Origin: Rhizophagus irregularis
Lineage: Eukaryota; Glomeromycota; Glomeromycetes; Glomerales; Glomeraceae
DNA: 64,000 bases
Assembly: GCF_026210795.1 (NCBI RefSeq)
Contig: NC_089438.1
Coordinates: 3,741,501 to 3,805,500 of the forward strand
Direction of reading: 5' to 3'
The position numbers and the translations under genes are program-made. The notes under the pieces are model-generated. The model worked only from the letters and a program-made list of their open reading frames with translations. It was not told the origin of the DNA and did not search any database. Of this stretch, positions 12,119 to 22,443 are shown piece by piece (position 1 is the first letter of the stretch; each line of letters begins with the position of its first letter).

Positions 12119-14818
12119 ATGTCTATTATTAGAGAAAATTTAATTGTTGCTGCAATTAATAAAGCATATGCACTAACAGATTATAATATTTACAATGATT
12201 TACACGAAGTAAATAAATTTCAAAAACAAGTAATTCTTGCCGATGAATCACTTACACAAGATGAAAAATCTGAAGCAATAAGAAAATTGACTAAAACTTA
12301 CGACAGGAATAAAATTATTTTTAATGAAGGAACAAGAAGAGTTTGTGAAAATTGTAACCAAAAATGTTTAGCTACATTATATTGCGAATTTTGTGTTCGA
12401 AATTATCTAAAAGCAAAATTTTCAAATTGGTCATCTGGAAATGAAGATATTGATAATTTAATACAAGAATGTCAAATGGAAACAACTGACCCAGATAGTA
12501 TAATTGAATGGATTCCATATAGTAATTTAATAAATATTAATTATTTAGCAAAAGGTGGATACTCTGAAATCTATACAGCAGAGTGGATTCATGGAAAATA
12601 TGATGAATGGGATTCTAAAGAACAACAATTAAAAAGACTTGGGGAACAAGTTGTGATACTTAAAAGATTAGAAAATTTTGAAAGTGCAAATAAACGTTGG
12701 TTTGAAGAGGTTTGTAATGATCTAATAATGTTACAATTATTTATTTATAAGCTTTTATAATATTTTCTTTATTTTATAGGCTATTTCACATTTAAATATA
12801 AGTAATAAATGGTCAGATGTGATTGTTCAATGTTATGGTTTGACGCAAGATCCATTAAATGGAGATTATATGCTTGTAATGAATAAATTGGATATAGATT
12901 TAAGAAAATATTTACAACAAAATCATACTAAACTTACGTGGCAAGAAAGAATTCAAATTGCTGTTGATATAATTGATGCACTTTTACGAATTCATGGTGA
13001 AAATGCAATTCATAGAGATTTGCATTCTGGAAATATATTATTTAAAACTAAATTTAGTATTAGTGATCTTGGATTTTGTGGACCTGCAGATAGACCATCA
13101 AAAAGTATATATGGAAATCTACCTTATATTGCACCAGAAGTTATTGCAGGAAAAGAAACTACTTTTAAATCTGATATTTATAGTATTGCAATGCTCATGT
13201 GGGAAATTTCATCTGGTCAACCACCATTTGTTGGATACAAACATGATTATCATCTTGCAATGAATATAATTAAAGGTATAAGACCAAAAATTGTACCAGG
13301 AACTCCTATAGAATATAAAAACTTAATGATACAATGCTGGGATGCTAGCCCATCAAAAAGACCTGATATTAATACACTTTTAGATGAAATTGACAAACTT
13401 AATTTTCATTATCAAAATAACTCAAATGAATCAACTAAATTAGAAGAAAATGATAGATCGGAAACGAATAGTTTAGAAAATTATACTAGCAATAGCAAGT
13501 TATTTACAAGTAAAGTTCATCAATTTGAAAATCTTTCTGAACCAAGAAATGCAACAGAAGGTATTTATTATAATATTAAATACATTAAAAGAAAAAAGTT
13601 TAATACTAACTAATATAATATTCCCTTTTTAATTTTATAGAAGAACAACAGGGTATAAATTAAGCAATTTTATCATTTTTATTTATAAATTTTATTTATA
13701 AATAAATTATTAATTGATAAATTATCTCCATTTATTAGCATTTCATAGTAACAAATCATGTGACTTTCATATCCCTAATCATAGTAAATATTTATTAAGT
13801 TTATATTAATCATTAATACGGTATAAGATATTTATTAATTGATTTTGCTTTTTAGTTGATGATTTTGGTAATTTGAGTAATCAGAATAATAATTCTTCAA
13901 AAATAAGTAGGTTATTTTTATTTTAATATTTATTTTTAGGATTTTATAAAAAATCGCCATAGCGATGTGTCGCAAGTGTCACGTGACTTTACATATGTGA
14001 ATAATTTGTCACCCCGCGTCACATCCTCTAGTTTTCCATTTTTATTATTTATTCTGGGGACTTGAATTTTTTCAGTGCAAAAAATACTATTTGTCACTCC
14101 CTATACATCACGTGCTTAATTTCGGCCAAATTTTATAACGCTGGCCAAAATATCCTTTTTTGGAGCTTTAGGTAACGTTTCACAATCCAAAAAAGGCAAT
14201 TTTATTTTTCAGCAAAATTCAAGTTTTTGTTACACAAAAACTTCCAAAAAAGGAAATTTCTTTGACGATCTTTTAATTCCGGCCGGAATTATAAAATCAC
14301 GTGACACTGGCGATGCATCGCCATGGCGATAAAAAACAAAACCCTTATTTTTATTATGAATTTGTATTAATTATTTTTTAAAATTTTAGCTAGCAGTAAC
14401 AAATCATTCAAAAGAAGATTAGAAAATGGCAAGTAAAATAATTTGTATATTCGTCTAATTGTTTAATATTAAACGCTATTTTTGTCTTAATTTTTAGATT
14501 TTCAAGAAATAATGCAACAAATGAAGAGAAATCGTATTAATATTGATGGTATATCATATATGCAAATAATTATTTAACCTTTTATAATAGTTATATTTAA
14601 CTTAATTTTATATTTAATTTTTTATTTATAGATGAAGAAGATATGTATAATAATCCAAATTTTCATCCTGAAGAACAAGATGAATTTGAACTTCCCGAGA
14701 GTAAGTATTTTAAAAGTTTAAGTTTGTTTAATCATAAAAAAATTTTTAATTACTAAAATTCCATTTTTTATTTAAAATGATATTCCTTCTATCATATTTA
14801 GATATGGATGAAAACTAA
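12119..14818 (+). CDS. Kinase A: TKL-type protein kinase with N-terminal Cys module
   Basis: Exons 12119-12709, 12780-13560, 13641-13652 (12-nt micro-exon), 13739-13783, 13856-13910, about 14397-14428, 14498-14548, 14632-14700, 14802-14818; frame is preserved and gives about 550 residues. A cysteine cluster (C76, C79, C83, C89, C92; Cx2Cx3Cx5Cx2C) is probably zinc-binding. The kinase domain follows: glycine loop KGGYSEIY (145-152), lysine in VILKRL (K182), catalytic HRDLHSGN (D277), DLG in place of DFG (D296), APE (E317), and a distal KRPD motif. All residues needed for phosphotransfer are present, so an active Ser/Thr or Tyr kinase is likely; the substrate is unknown. The C-terminal tail (EEQQ, then an acidic EEQDEFELP end) is spread over seven tiny exons. 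One intron must use a GC donor (14429). The intron at 13911-14396 contains a MITE. The family is expanded in AM fungi and presumably used in signalling. Confidence 0.85.
13939..14344. mobile_element. MULE-type MITE, 406 bp, in an intron of kinase A
   Basis: The ends form an imperfect inverted repeat of about 48 bp (GGATTTTAT...ATCGCCATAGCGATG against GGGTTTTGT...ATCGCCATGGCGATG on the other strand, both continuing into AGTGTCACGTGA). It is flanked by a perfect 9-bp duplication, ttattttta (13930-13938 and 14345-14353). Nine-base target duplications with long TIRs are typical of Mutator-like elements. No transposase is present. The matching intron of kinase B (near 26045) lacks it and shows the empty site, so insertion followed the block duplication, or the element was lost from B. 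Confidence 0.88.
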
Positions 14819-16269
14819 TTGACATCAACATTATATTATTATATTTAAAGTTTGTCATAAATTATTTAAACACTAAGTCTAGAGTAGTAAGATTAAACAT
14901 CTTTAAAGATTCTTAGTTTGTAATTTAAATAATTTATTTTTTTTCATATTATTACTTATCAATAAATTACTTTATGAAATTATTCAAATCATATACTATA
15001 TTCTCAAGTTACAAAAATCAATGAAATATTTATTTTTTGTAAGTTTGTAATTTCTTTTATATTTTACACCTCACATTATTATTTACAAGCGATGACAAAA
15101 TATTGGCGAACTTTAGCAATTTTTTTAATTTAGAATTTTTATTTTTGTTTTTGTTATGATATTTTCACAACCAACTTGTTTTAAGATGACAACTGGAGAA
15201 AAATTTATGTCTTATTACCTTTAAAAATTTCTTTGGAATATCTGTTATTTTCTTAAATTATCGTGCCCACTGATATATTTAATTTCAACAGCTTATGAAA
15301 ACTTTTAACATATTTACATTTAATTAAGTTTAACATAATTTAATTTAACAAAAAAATTACGGGACGTTTAATATAAGGTTGAAAAAAATGATCGGCCTTT
15401 TATAAATAGGCTTTTTTTTTCAAAAAAAAAAAATAAAAATAAAAATAAAAATAAATAAAATAAAATAAAAGTATTCCTATTCAAAAAATTTGCTGATGTA
15501 GTAAAAGCGGATAATTTCCAGAAATTTCTTAGTAAGATTTCAATACCACACACACGGAATTTGGAAAATCCGTCTAAAGACAAAAAAAACCGGGATGAAA
15601 AATATTAAAAATTCGGTTTTAAAAAAAATTGGAAAGAAAATTATTAAAATCTCAGTTTTAAAAAAACTGAAAAAGAATAATATTAAAAAAGTTCCTAACA
15701 AAAAGAAAATAATAGTCAAAAAAAAAGATCCGCCTAACAAAAACAAAAAGAAGTCAAAAAAAAATTAAGGTCCGGTCTAAAAAAGACCGAAAAAAAAAAT
15801 TATAAAAAGAAATAATCCGGTCTAAAAAAGTGACCGAAAAAAATCAACTAGGATGGGAATGGCTGAAAATGAAACAAAATTAATAAGATAAATTAAGCTT
15901 TTTTTCGTTAACCGATTAAAATTTCATTAACCGGAACTGTATTAGCGCTCAGGGACACTACACATGTACACATGACCGACATCAATCAAATTATATAATT
16001 ATGATTTGGCAATATCGGTATAATATCTATCATAAGATTTTTCCCTATATATCAACTTTCAAAAACTAGATAACGATAATAAGTTAATATTAAAAATTCC
16101 AATATTGTATAATTAAATAAAGAAAATTTTTACTTAATACGGGAGGATATACATATCCTCCCTATATATTCACGTGATTTATTCATGTGATTTCGATTTG
16201 CCGTAAACAACTTTATTTTATTAAATTAAAATATAACGCATATGCTGATTAAATAACAAATAAAACTAT
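14819..16269. other. Intergenic; end of duplication, then hairpin-rich repeat
   Basis: No gene. Up to about 15205 it is the 3' flank of the kinase block. From 15400 to 15850 it is A-rich low-complexity sequence with several short hairpins (for example ccggtctaaaaaagaccg near 15770, cggaatttggaaaatccg near 15555). A piece at 15505-15585 (tttccagaaatttctta ... cacacgga ... aatccgtctaaagac) recurs at about 52325-52415, so this is a dispersed repeat. The long open frames on the minus strand here are low-complexity artefacts. Confidence 0.5.
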
Positions 16270-16632
16270 CTAAATATTTTCTTTATCTTGTTCTTTATTT
16301 TTTGAAGGGCAATTTCGCGAGTCATGATACCATGACTTACATAGAGCACATTGCCGCTTGTTTTTCTTTCTTGATCCTTCCGAAACTTCGTCCTGATCTT
16401 GATTTCTTGAATTTGCATTTCTATTAGAACGATTTTCAATAGCCGACAAATATCTCTTATTTGCAGGTCGGCCTTTGCCTTTGTGTTGAATTGGATTTGA
16501 AATACCTAAAAATTTTTCAGTTAAATCATCATCTTGTGCTGAAAGTGATAGTGTTTGTTGCTCAATAAACTGTTGTAAAAGATTTTCAAAAACTTGGTGA
16601 GAATTACTTGCAATTGCTAGATTTAAAGCCAT
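16270..16632 (-). pseudogene. C-terminal fragment of a MULE/FAR1-like transposase
   Basis: A 120-residue open frame on the minus strand. It ends in a CCHC-type zinc knuckle (CALCKSWYHDSRNCP), preceded by a basic GKGRPANKRY segment and a low-complexity linker. This arrangement is typical of the C-terminus of MULE-family transposases and FAR1-related proteins, where the knuckle follows the catalytic and SWIM domains. Those upstream domains are absent: the sequence upstream runs into telomere-like repeats. A splice acceptor directly precedes its first Met, consistent with a stranded last exon. It is most likely a transposon remnant; a short independent gene is possible but less likely. Confidence 0.65.
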
Positions 16633-16731
16633 CTAAATCAACAAGTTAAAGTATTAGTATCTATTTAAATAAAAAAAATCAAAACTAGAAGCTAAGCCCC
16701 GATACTCTCTTTTTCCTAAACTATTTTCTAA

Positions 16732-16826
16732 CCTATACCCTTACCCTAACCCTTACCCTAACCTAACTAACCCTAATCCTAACCCTAACCCTAACTAACC
16801 CTAACCCTAATCTAACCCAACCCTAA
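16732..16826. repeat. Interstitial telomeric repeats (CCCTAA)n
   Basis: About 95 bp of degenerate ccctaa/cctaac units, including several perfect tandem ccctaaccctaa stretches. TTAGGG is the usual telomere repeat of filamentous and early-diverging fungi. Sequence with recognisable genes and transposons lies on both sides, so this is internal unless the assembly joined two ends here. Confidence 0.85.
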
Positions 16827-16832
16827 TTCATA

Positions 16833-17725
16833 TATGAAATTATGTTTACTTAACTTTAAACATTCTAGGTCTAACATATGACAAGTGTTGTAATTAAAGG
16901 GTAAAAGGAGTATTTGAAAATTAAACAGTTAAGAAAATGTCAAATGAACGAAAAAAAAGAAAGAAAAAGGGTTAAACGAATGAAAAAAAGAGAGATAAAG
17001 AGCGTGAGAATGAAATTTGTAAAAAAATAGTAAAAAAATAGTAAAAAATAGTTTAATTTATTTAAATCATGACATCAGATACACAAGATTCAAGATTCGT
17101 GTAATATGATGATAATCAATTTATTTAAAGTCACGTGTTATATGATGGGTGGACACCGGTAAATTTATAATATATTGTTAAATAAATGTAGATTAATACA
17201 CGTTTTTAAAAATATGAAAAAAAAACATACAAATTTTTATTAAAAAAAAAAAAAAAAAAAAAAATATTTTAAATAATATTTCAGAAATATATAGGGTCAG
17301 GTGATGAAAAAAATTTTTTACAATGAAGCTGTACGCATTTTTTCAGGGCCGGAATTATTATAATGTTAGTCGGTTACTATAATAGGAAATATAATTCGGA
17401 CTGGAATTATCAAAATTATCTAAAAAAGGAAAGATTTTCATGATTTTTTAGTTAAAAATACGCAAACTCAAACCTGACCTTTATTGAAATTTTTTGATGT
17501 TACTTTATATTCATGTTTATTAGTCAATCGAATTTGTCGTAATCTCTGTCGGGATTTCTGCAATTAAATCGAATTTTGAATATCTGTGTCGTTATTATTG
17601 TAAAAATTAATAATTTATTTCAAAATATATTAATGGTATTAAAGACGGTATGAAATATGATTTGGTTGTAGCCTTGTAGGTAGTTTTATTAATGTGTATA
17701 TTTATATTTATATTTAGAAATAATG
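16833..17725. other. Intergenic, no gene seen
   Basis: AT-rich, with A-rich strings near 16950-17050 and a run of 22 A residues near 17250. A ttccggccctg/gccggaatta pair near 17345 hints at another decayed TIR element, but its ends could not be fixed. Confidence 0.45.
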
Positions 17726-17727
17726 TA

Positions 17728-17872
17728 TTTACCGCACCCTGCGTTACAAATTTATATATATTTTTATGTTTATCATTTGCCATTTTAGGGGGGGGTGCGG
17801 TGTATAAACTAAAGATCGACATAAACAATTTACAAAAAAGGAAGGATGCGTTGTAACGCAGGGTGCGGTAAA
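17728..17872. mobile_element. TA-flanked MITE (Tc1/mariner-like), 145 bp
   Basis: Perfect inverted ends: TTTACCGCACCCTGCGTTAC on the left and its reverse complement on the right. Both sides are flanked by TA (17726-17727 and 17873-17874), as expected for Tc1/mariner-type insertion. Inside, an extra ggggggggtgcggtgtataaa stretch resembles another copy of one end, suggesting nested insertion or rearrangement. No coding capacity. Confidence 0.8.
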
Positions 17873-18000
17873 TAAATTCACTCTTATATTTATATTTATT
17901 TTTATATTTCCGAGTAAAAACAGCATCATTAATGACTACATGAAAACTATACACGTACAAGTATAAACTGAACAAACGTCGTTCTAAGACCACTTCAAAT

Positions 18001-18143
18001 CAGTGTTGGCAAATGACCTTGAAATGACCTTTAAATGACCTGATTACGTCATGATTTTACTATGAATATATCACGTGATCATATACAAAATGACCTAAGG
18101 TCATTTCAAAAAAGTGAAATGACCTCAAAATTTGCCAACACTG
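18001..18143. mobile_element. hAT-type MITE, 143 bp, with 8-bp target duplication
   Basis: Begins CAGTGTTGGCAAAT and ends with its exact reverse complement. It is flanked by a perfect 8-bp direct repeat cttcaaat (17993-18000 and 18144-18151). A CAGTG-type terminus with an 8-bp duplication is diagnostic of hAT elements. The interior is built of repeated aaatgacct / aggtcattt motifs in both orientations and codes for nothing. Confidence 0.92.
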
Positions 18144-18151
18144 CTTCAAAT

Positions 18152-18559
18152 CGGATAAAAAAAAGTAAAAGTGCCAGTAAACCCTACCAGAATCTAAAGG
18201 CGGCATTCGAACCAAAGAAAAAAAAACGAAAAAAAAGAAAATATAAATAAAACCTAAAAATAAAAAGAAGAAAAAAAGAAAATTATTCCAGGAAAAGCCC
18301 TATTATAAACTATATAAAATTAAAATTAAAATAAAGTAAAATTTGATAAAATCCCATTGTAAGAAAAAGAATCGATTACGGTATGTTATGATCATCAAAC
18401 AATAATGAATCTCTATATGAGAACCAACTACCCGAATGCAAAAAGTTAGACGAGTCCATCTAATACGGGTCTGCGTATCGAAGTAGTTATCGTGGTCTTT
18501 GATATAGGCCGGAGGGAAATATCCTTTCTTTATTGTCCGGAGCGAAGCGAAGGACAATA
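18152..18559. other. A-rich spacer between MITE and LINE relic
   Basis: No supported gene. An inverted repeat attgtcc ... ggacaat encloses an agcgaagcgaag core (about 18532-18558). It lies just beyond the 3' end of the LINE relic and may be its tail or the edge of another element. Confidence 0.4.
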
Positions 18560-19795
18560 TACTGTATGTCTACGCACTATGAAAAAAAAAATCGATCACG
18601 TGAGTTTCTCTGTCCGCCACGTGATCGTCACCAATGAAATCGGCAAATTTTAGTTTTTCGTTCCGGACTTACAACGGTTCCCGTTTCCTAGTATATGGTA
18701 GTGTTGATTGCGTCGGTGTGGATACTCCAATTGCTTCTTCCGTTCGTTTCCTTTTACTAGAACGTCTAGTGGAAATTTGATAGCGAGACCGGTAGTTCAA
18801 TTTTTTCTTTGGTGATGGTCATACTTTTTTTCCCAATTATTGAATGAAGTCTGGCGTTTCTGCCATGTCGCTTCTTGTAGGTCTTTGATAAAAGGGTTGA
18901 TGAAGCGAAGAAAAATCTTCGTACGTAATTTTTGTTTGCCCAAATAATTGTAGAATAAAAAGGATAGCTCCGTCGGTATGATGTAGAAATACTGGGTGGT
19001 CGTGATCGAACGTCGGTCGAGCGTTAGACACCTCATTGATATTCTTGAATAGCGGTGAATTATCGACTCGATTAGGTATATCCGATTGGAATGAGCTGTC
19101 ATTGTTGTTTATTAAGAGGGTTTTTAAAATTTCTTTATGTTTCAATAAAACTTGTATAATATCTTGTCTATGCGCGGGGCAGAGGGTTACATGATCGTTG
19201 GTGTCGAGTGAAATTTTACATTCTTGACATAAAATGGGTTGCGAAGGATAAAGTTTCAGGTAATTCCTACGTAAAATATCAGTTGTCGGAAGAATAAAGT
19301 TCGATTTTTTAATTTTGGATCCTTGATGTTTGGATAGGCGTTCGCTTGTAGGTGAATCGTATGGGTTGTGGTTTAACCATAATGTGCTGAAGAACCAGTC
19401 TATTGTTTATCTTTGGTGAAGTCGTGGAGTTGATTTAAGGATTTGTTGTTTAATAAACTGTTAAAAAGTCGTGCCTGAAGAGGGGTATTACTCCATTTTC
19501 TGACGTTTCTGTCGATAATGTATGAGTTGTCCCACTGTATGAAACCTAAGGAGCTAGCTCCGAAATATTTACTGTTAATGATAAGTGGTTCTGTGGTTAA
19601 ACATCAAGTTGGTCAGATTCATCGTGTTTGTCGTTGGCATGTGCTTTGACTTTGTATAAAGATATAATGAGGATGTTTTGCTGGATAAGTAAAAATATAA
19701 GTTTCCAAATTAAAAAATCATTAGTTTTTAATTGACGTCTAGTGCTAATATTAATGTGTACATGAGTAAAAAAACCAAAAAACTTAAAATTCATA
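18560..19795 (-). pseudogene. 5'-truncated LINE relic (RNase H and zinc-binding C-terminus)
   Basis: Read on the minus strand, several frames together encode the end of a non-LTR retrotransposon ORF. First comes the C-terminal part of an RNase H-like domain (KVKAHANDKHDE, about 19650). Then come the segment SKYFGASSLGFIQWDNSY (about 19550), a Cx2C...H...CxxH zinc-binding motif (CQECKISLDTNDHVTLCPAH, about 19200) and a basic tail ending TRKREPL with a stop near 18669. At least three frame changes (near 19615, 19405 and 18850) break it. Reverse transcriptase and endonuclease parts are missing, as expected for 5' truncation at target-primed insertion. Confidence 0.75.
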
Positions 19796-19799
19796 TCAC

Positions 19800-20598
19800 G
19801 TGAATCACGTGATTTAAATACTGGTCGTTGATCTTGATCCTAATTAAGTTATATATTTCCAAAATTGATTTATCAATAAGATACTATATCTGGAATAAAG
19901 AAATAAATTCTTTTTAGAAGTGTACTGCATATGGATAAGGCTCTTTTAATATAATAAGGCGTTTATTTTACAGTAACACGATTTCGAGTGATTGTTGCCG
20001 ATCAATTTGTCGAGAGCGCCTTTATTCTTTTTTTTTAAAAGAAAAAAAAAATCAACGCATAAGATATCTTACATGCATAACATAATGTTCAAATTTTGAT
20101 TGAATTAATTATAAATGTCAAAAAGCTACAAATTTCAATGAAATTCCATGTATAGTAAAAAAAATTTTTTAGGAACAAATTTTAATTAGTCTCCGATACT
20201 CCGATGGTTCAATCAAAATTTTGCGGAACCATAGAAAGTAAATCTGCATTTTATTTCTTTGTACACGAGAAAGCAATTTTTTTTTTCAAAATCGGAGAAG
20301 TCGGAATTATCTTAAATGATCCAACCATTTTCTGCATATTACGATTTATTTTCCTATTTCTCTTTTAAGTTCATACAATATTAAGTATTGTGGAAATTAA
20401 AAATTTTTCATGTCATATCTATTAAGCGCCTTAATAGTAAATCAAGCAAATGCATTTTTTTTTTCTTGAATATTCATTTGTTGCGCGTTATACCATGGCG
20501 TTCCCGAATGTTTTTTCACGTCAATGAAATTTTTTAAAAAGAGAATGAATACTATTTTAAGGAGAAAGATGGTTCACAAACTTTTATTTTTTTTTTCT
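19800..20598. other. Intergenic, upstream of ML-domain gene
   Basis: No gene seen. It contains paired TCACGTGA words (19797-19812), which are frequent around transposon ends in this window. Confidence 0.4.
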
Positions 20599-20607
20599 TA
20601 TAAAAAA
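20599..20607 (+). promoter_or_regulatory. Possible TATA box of the ML-domain gene
   Basis: TATAAAAAA lies about 125 bp before the ATG, after a T-rich stretch and followed by a C/A-rich leader with several tcatc words. Plausible by position and sequence only. Confidence 0.35.
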
Positions 20608-20723
20608 GCAGAAATTTCAACTCACTCTGATAACGAATAATTACAATAATTTACAATCAACTTAACTAATATCACTAATATCTTCAAAATCACTCATCGA
20701 TAATCACATTCATCAAAGAAATC

Positions 20724-21170
20724 ATGAAGCAAAATCTTATTTTTGTTGTCATTTTATTGGTTACGCTTTCAATGGTCAATGCTATTCCATACTATCAATT
20801 CGATAAAAGAGCTACTACGTTTGAACAATGTCCTACTGGATCTCAGTTTCCAATTACTGTATCGATTCAACCTGATCCTCCCGTTCTTGGACAAGATTGT
20901 ACTTTTACTGTTACCGGAACCATAGATAGTGGTATTAACCCAGGTACTACTTTATTGATATCCTTAGTTGATGGTGCTAACAAAGTACTTAACCAGGCAA
21001 CTATTATCGATATTTGTACTGCGGGAGCCACGTGTCCAACTACATCTTTCAGCATAACAAGAACGATTACAATAGATGCTGGTTTACCTGCAACATACTC
21101 TATTGTGATTGCAGTTACGGATGAGAATAAAACTATGTTGAGTTGTGCTCTAGGCACTATTACTGGTTAA
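20724..21170 (+). CDS. Secreted ML-domain (NPC2-like) lipid-binding protein
   Basis: Single-exon gene, 148 residues. A clear signal peptide (about 1-20, hydrophobic core LIFVVILLVTLSMVNA) is followed by a KR pair (28-29) suited to proprotein cleavage. The mature part fits the MD-2-related lipid-recognition (ML) / phosphatidylglycerol-phosphatidylinositol transfer family: an immunoglobulin-like beta sandwich with PDPPVLGQDCTFTVTG, several cysteines for disulfides, a DxCTAGATCP segment, and a C-terminal pattern of SIVIAV followed by SCALG. Such proteins bind single lipids in secretory, vacuolar or extracellular compartments. The ATG is fixed by the signal peptide. The gene appears intact and stands alone between transposon remnants. 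The ligand cannot be told from sequence. Confidence 0.85.
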   Translation: MKQNLIFVVILLVTLSMVNAIPYYQFDKRATTFEQCPTGSQFPITVSIQPDPPVLGQDCTFTVTGTIDSGINPGTTLLISLVDGANKVLNQATIIDICTAGATCPTTSFSITRTITIDAGLPATYSIVIAVTDENKTMLSCALGTITG

Positions 21171-21722
21171 TTATTATATTTCGGATATTATATTTTTTAT
21201 TAAATTAAATTTTAGAGAATTTTACTTTGTTATTTACTTTTATTTTTTTTTAGTTTATATTTTAAATAAATTTTATTTATTTGTTTAAACTTGTTAACAT
21301 TTTAAATCTATTTTTATAACTCATATTATGTTTAATAAATAAAATTGATCAAAACATATCAAATGTAATAGTTACAAAAAAGCAATAATGATTACATGTT
21401 AACTAATATATATTAAAGACGCACAGCATTATTAATTTGTAAAACTGAATTGATAATAATAATGAAATATAACCTTATCGTTGAATCAGACATTCACTCT
21501 TGTATAATAGGTCGTTATATAATGTAAGTATGCGAGGTCTTTTCAAAAGTACGAGTACGTAGTGTTATTTTTCTTTGTAATACAGTAATTAGAAAAATAT
21601 TTTTCAAAACTTTACTTCACTACTATAAATGAATTACAAAATAGCCTAACTTTGTCATAATGTGATAGCTTCATGTACTGGATATAATAATCGCAAAAAA
21701 AAGAATATAAACTCGGAAATTA
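21171..21722. other. Intergenic, 3' flank of ML gene
   Basis: AT-rich with no gene; presumably contains the 3' UTR. Nothing else recognised. Confidence 0.45.
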
Positions 21723-22443
21723 CACAGTGAAATTCGATATAATGGAACCTCAATAAACCGGAACTGGCCTTATACCGGAACTTTTTTCCGGAACCAAATC
21801 ACATATATTAAAATAAATTTGATATAACGGAATTTATTAGTAAATTCTCGATAATGGCTATAACGGAATAACGGAACAATATTAAAAATGATTCGATTTA
21901 CCAGAACACGTGACGATTCACGGTTTTAAACCAATAAAATTAGCAGCGTGATGACCTTTAGTGGAATACGCAAGCTTTGAAGACTCAGATGAATATATTG
22001 ACTAGTTGAAAATATTGAAGAATCTTTATCACTTTATAAGGATGTAATATAAATAGAATTTCCTAAATAAGATTGTTTATTTGGAAATATTTAATTTGTG
22101 TGATACCCCTAAAAATAAATCAGATCATACAAATTTTTTTTTTACACTTTAATCACGAACTTTTTTATTGAAAATATGTCTAATAGTGAAGTAAGAAAAG
22201 CAAAAACAGGGTCGGATAGATGATTTTTTTTAAGTTTTAGTTAATTTCAGTGTATAAAATTTCTCAAATAAAATTTTCAATGTTCGTCGCACATGTCGCA
22301 CAAATAAAAACTTGATATAACGGAATTTCATATGATTTATATATAAAATCCGGTATATCGAAATTTATTGATATATCGGAAGCCTCGATATACCGGATAT
22401 TTTTACTGGAACGGATGGTTCCGTTATATCGAATTTCACTGTG
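21723..22443. mobile_element. pogo/Tigger-like TIR element, non-autonomous, about 720 bp
   Basis: The ends are inverted repeats of about 27 bp beginning CACAGTGAAATTCGATATAA, with one mismatch between arms. CAGTG...TCGATATAA termini are characteristic of pogo/Tigger-group Tc1-mariner elements. A TA precedes the left end; the right flank reads GA, so the second TA of the target site seems mutated. Many gatataacgga-type repeats in both orientations fill the sub-terminal regions. A 15-codon frame at 22176-22223 (MSNSEVRKAKTGSDR) could be a stub of the lost transposase N-terminus, which suggests a deletion derivative. Confidence 0.75.

Larger units (their letters stand above)
11095..15205 (+). 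repeat. Segmental duplication, copy 1 (kinase A block)
   Basis: This roughly 4 kb block is collinear with 23180-27230. Shared landmarks include tttacgg-atagatta (11182/23248), the whole kinase gene with its upstream region, and the 3' flank up to caaccaacttgttttaagatga (about 15169/27199). Copy 1 has an extra 406-bp MITE (13939-14344). Copy 2 has about 300 bp extra near 26865-27175. Boundaries are approximate. Confidence 0.8.

Noticed and set aside
15368-15746. Minus-strand Phe/Leu-rich frames that look like membrane proteins
   Set aside because: They arise from A-rich hairpin repeats (tttaaaaaaac-type), not from a gene.
17607-17993. 128-codon minus-strand open frame
   Set aside because: It runs through the TA-flanked MITE and AT-rich repeats; composition is low-complexity and there is no recognisable domain.
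20867-21157. 96-codon minus-strand frame
   Set aside because: Antisense shadow of the ML-domain gene.
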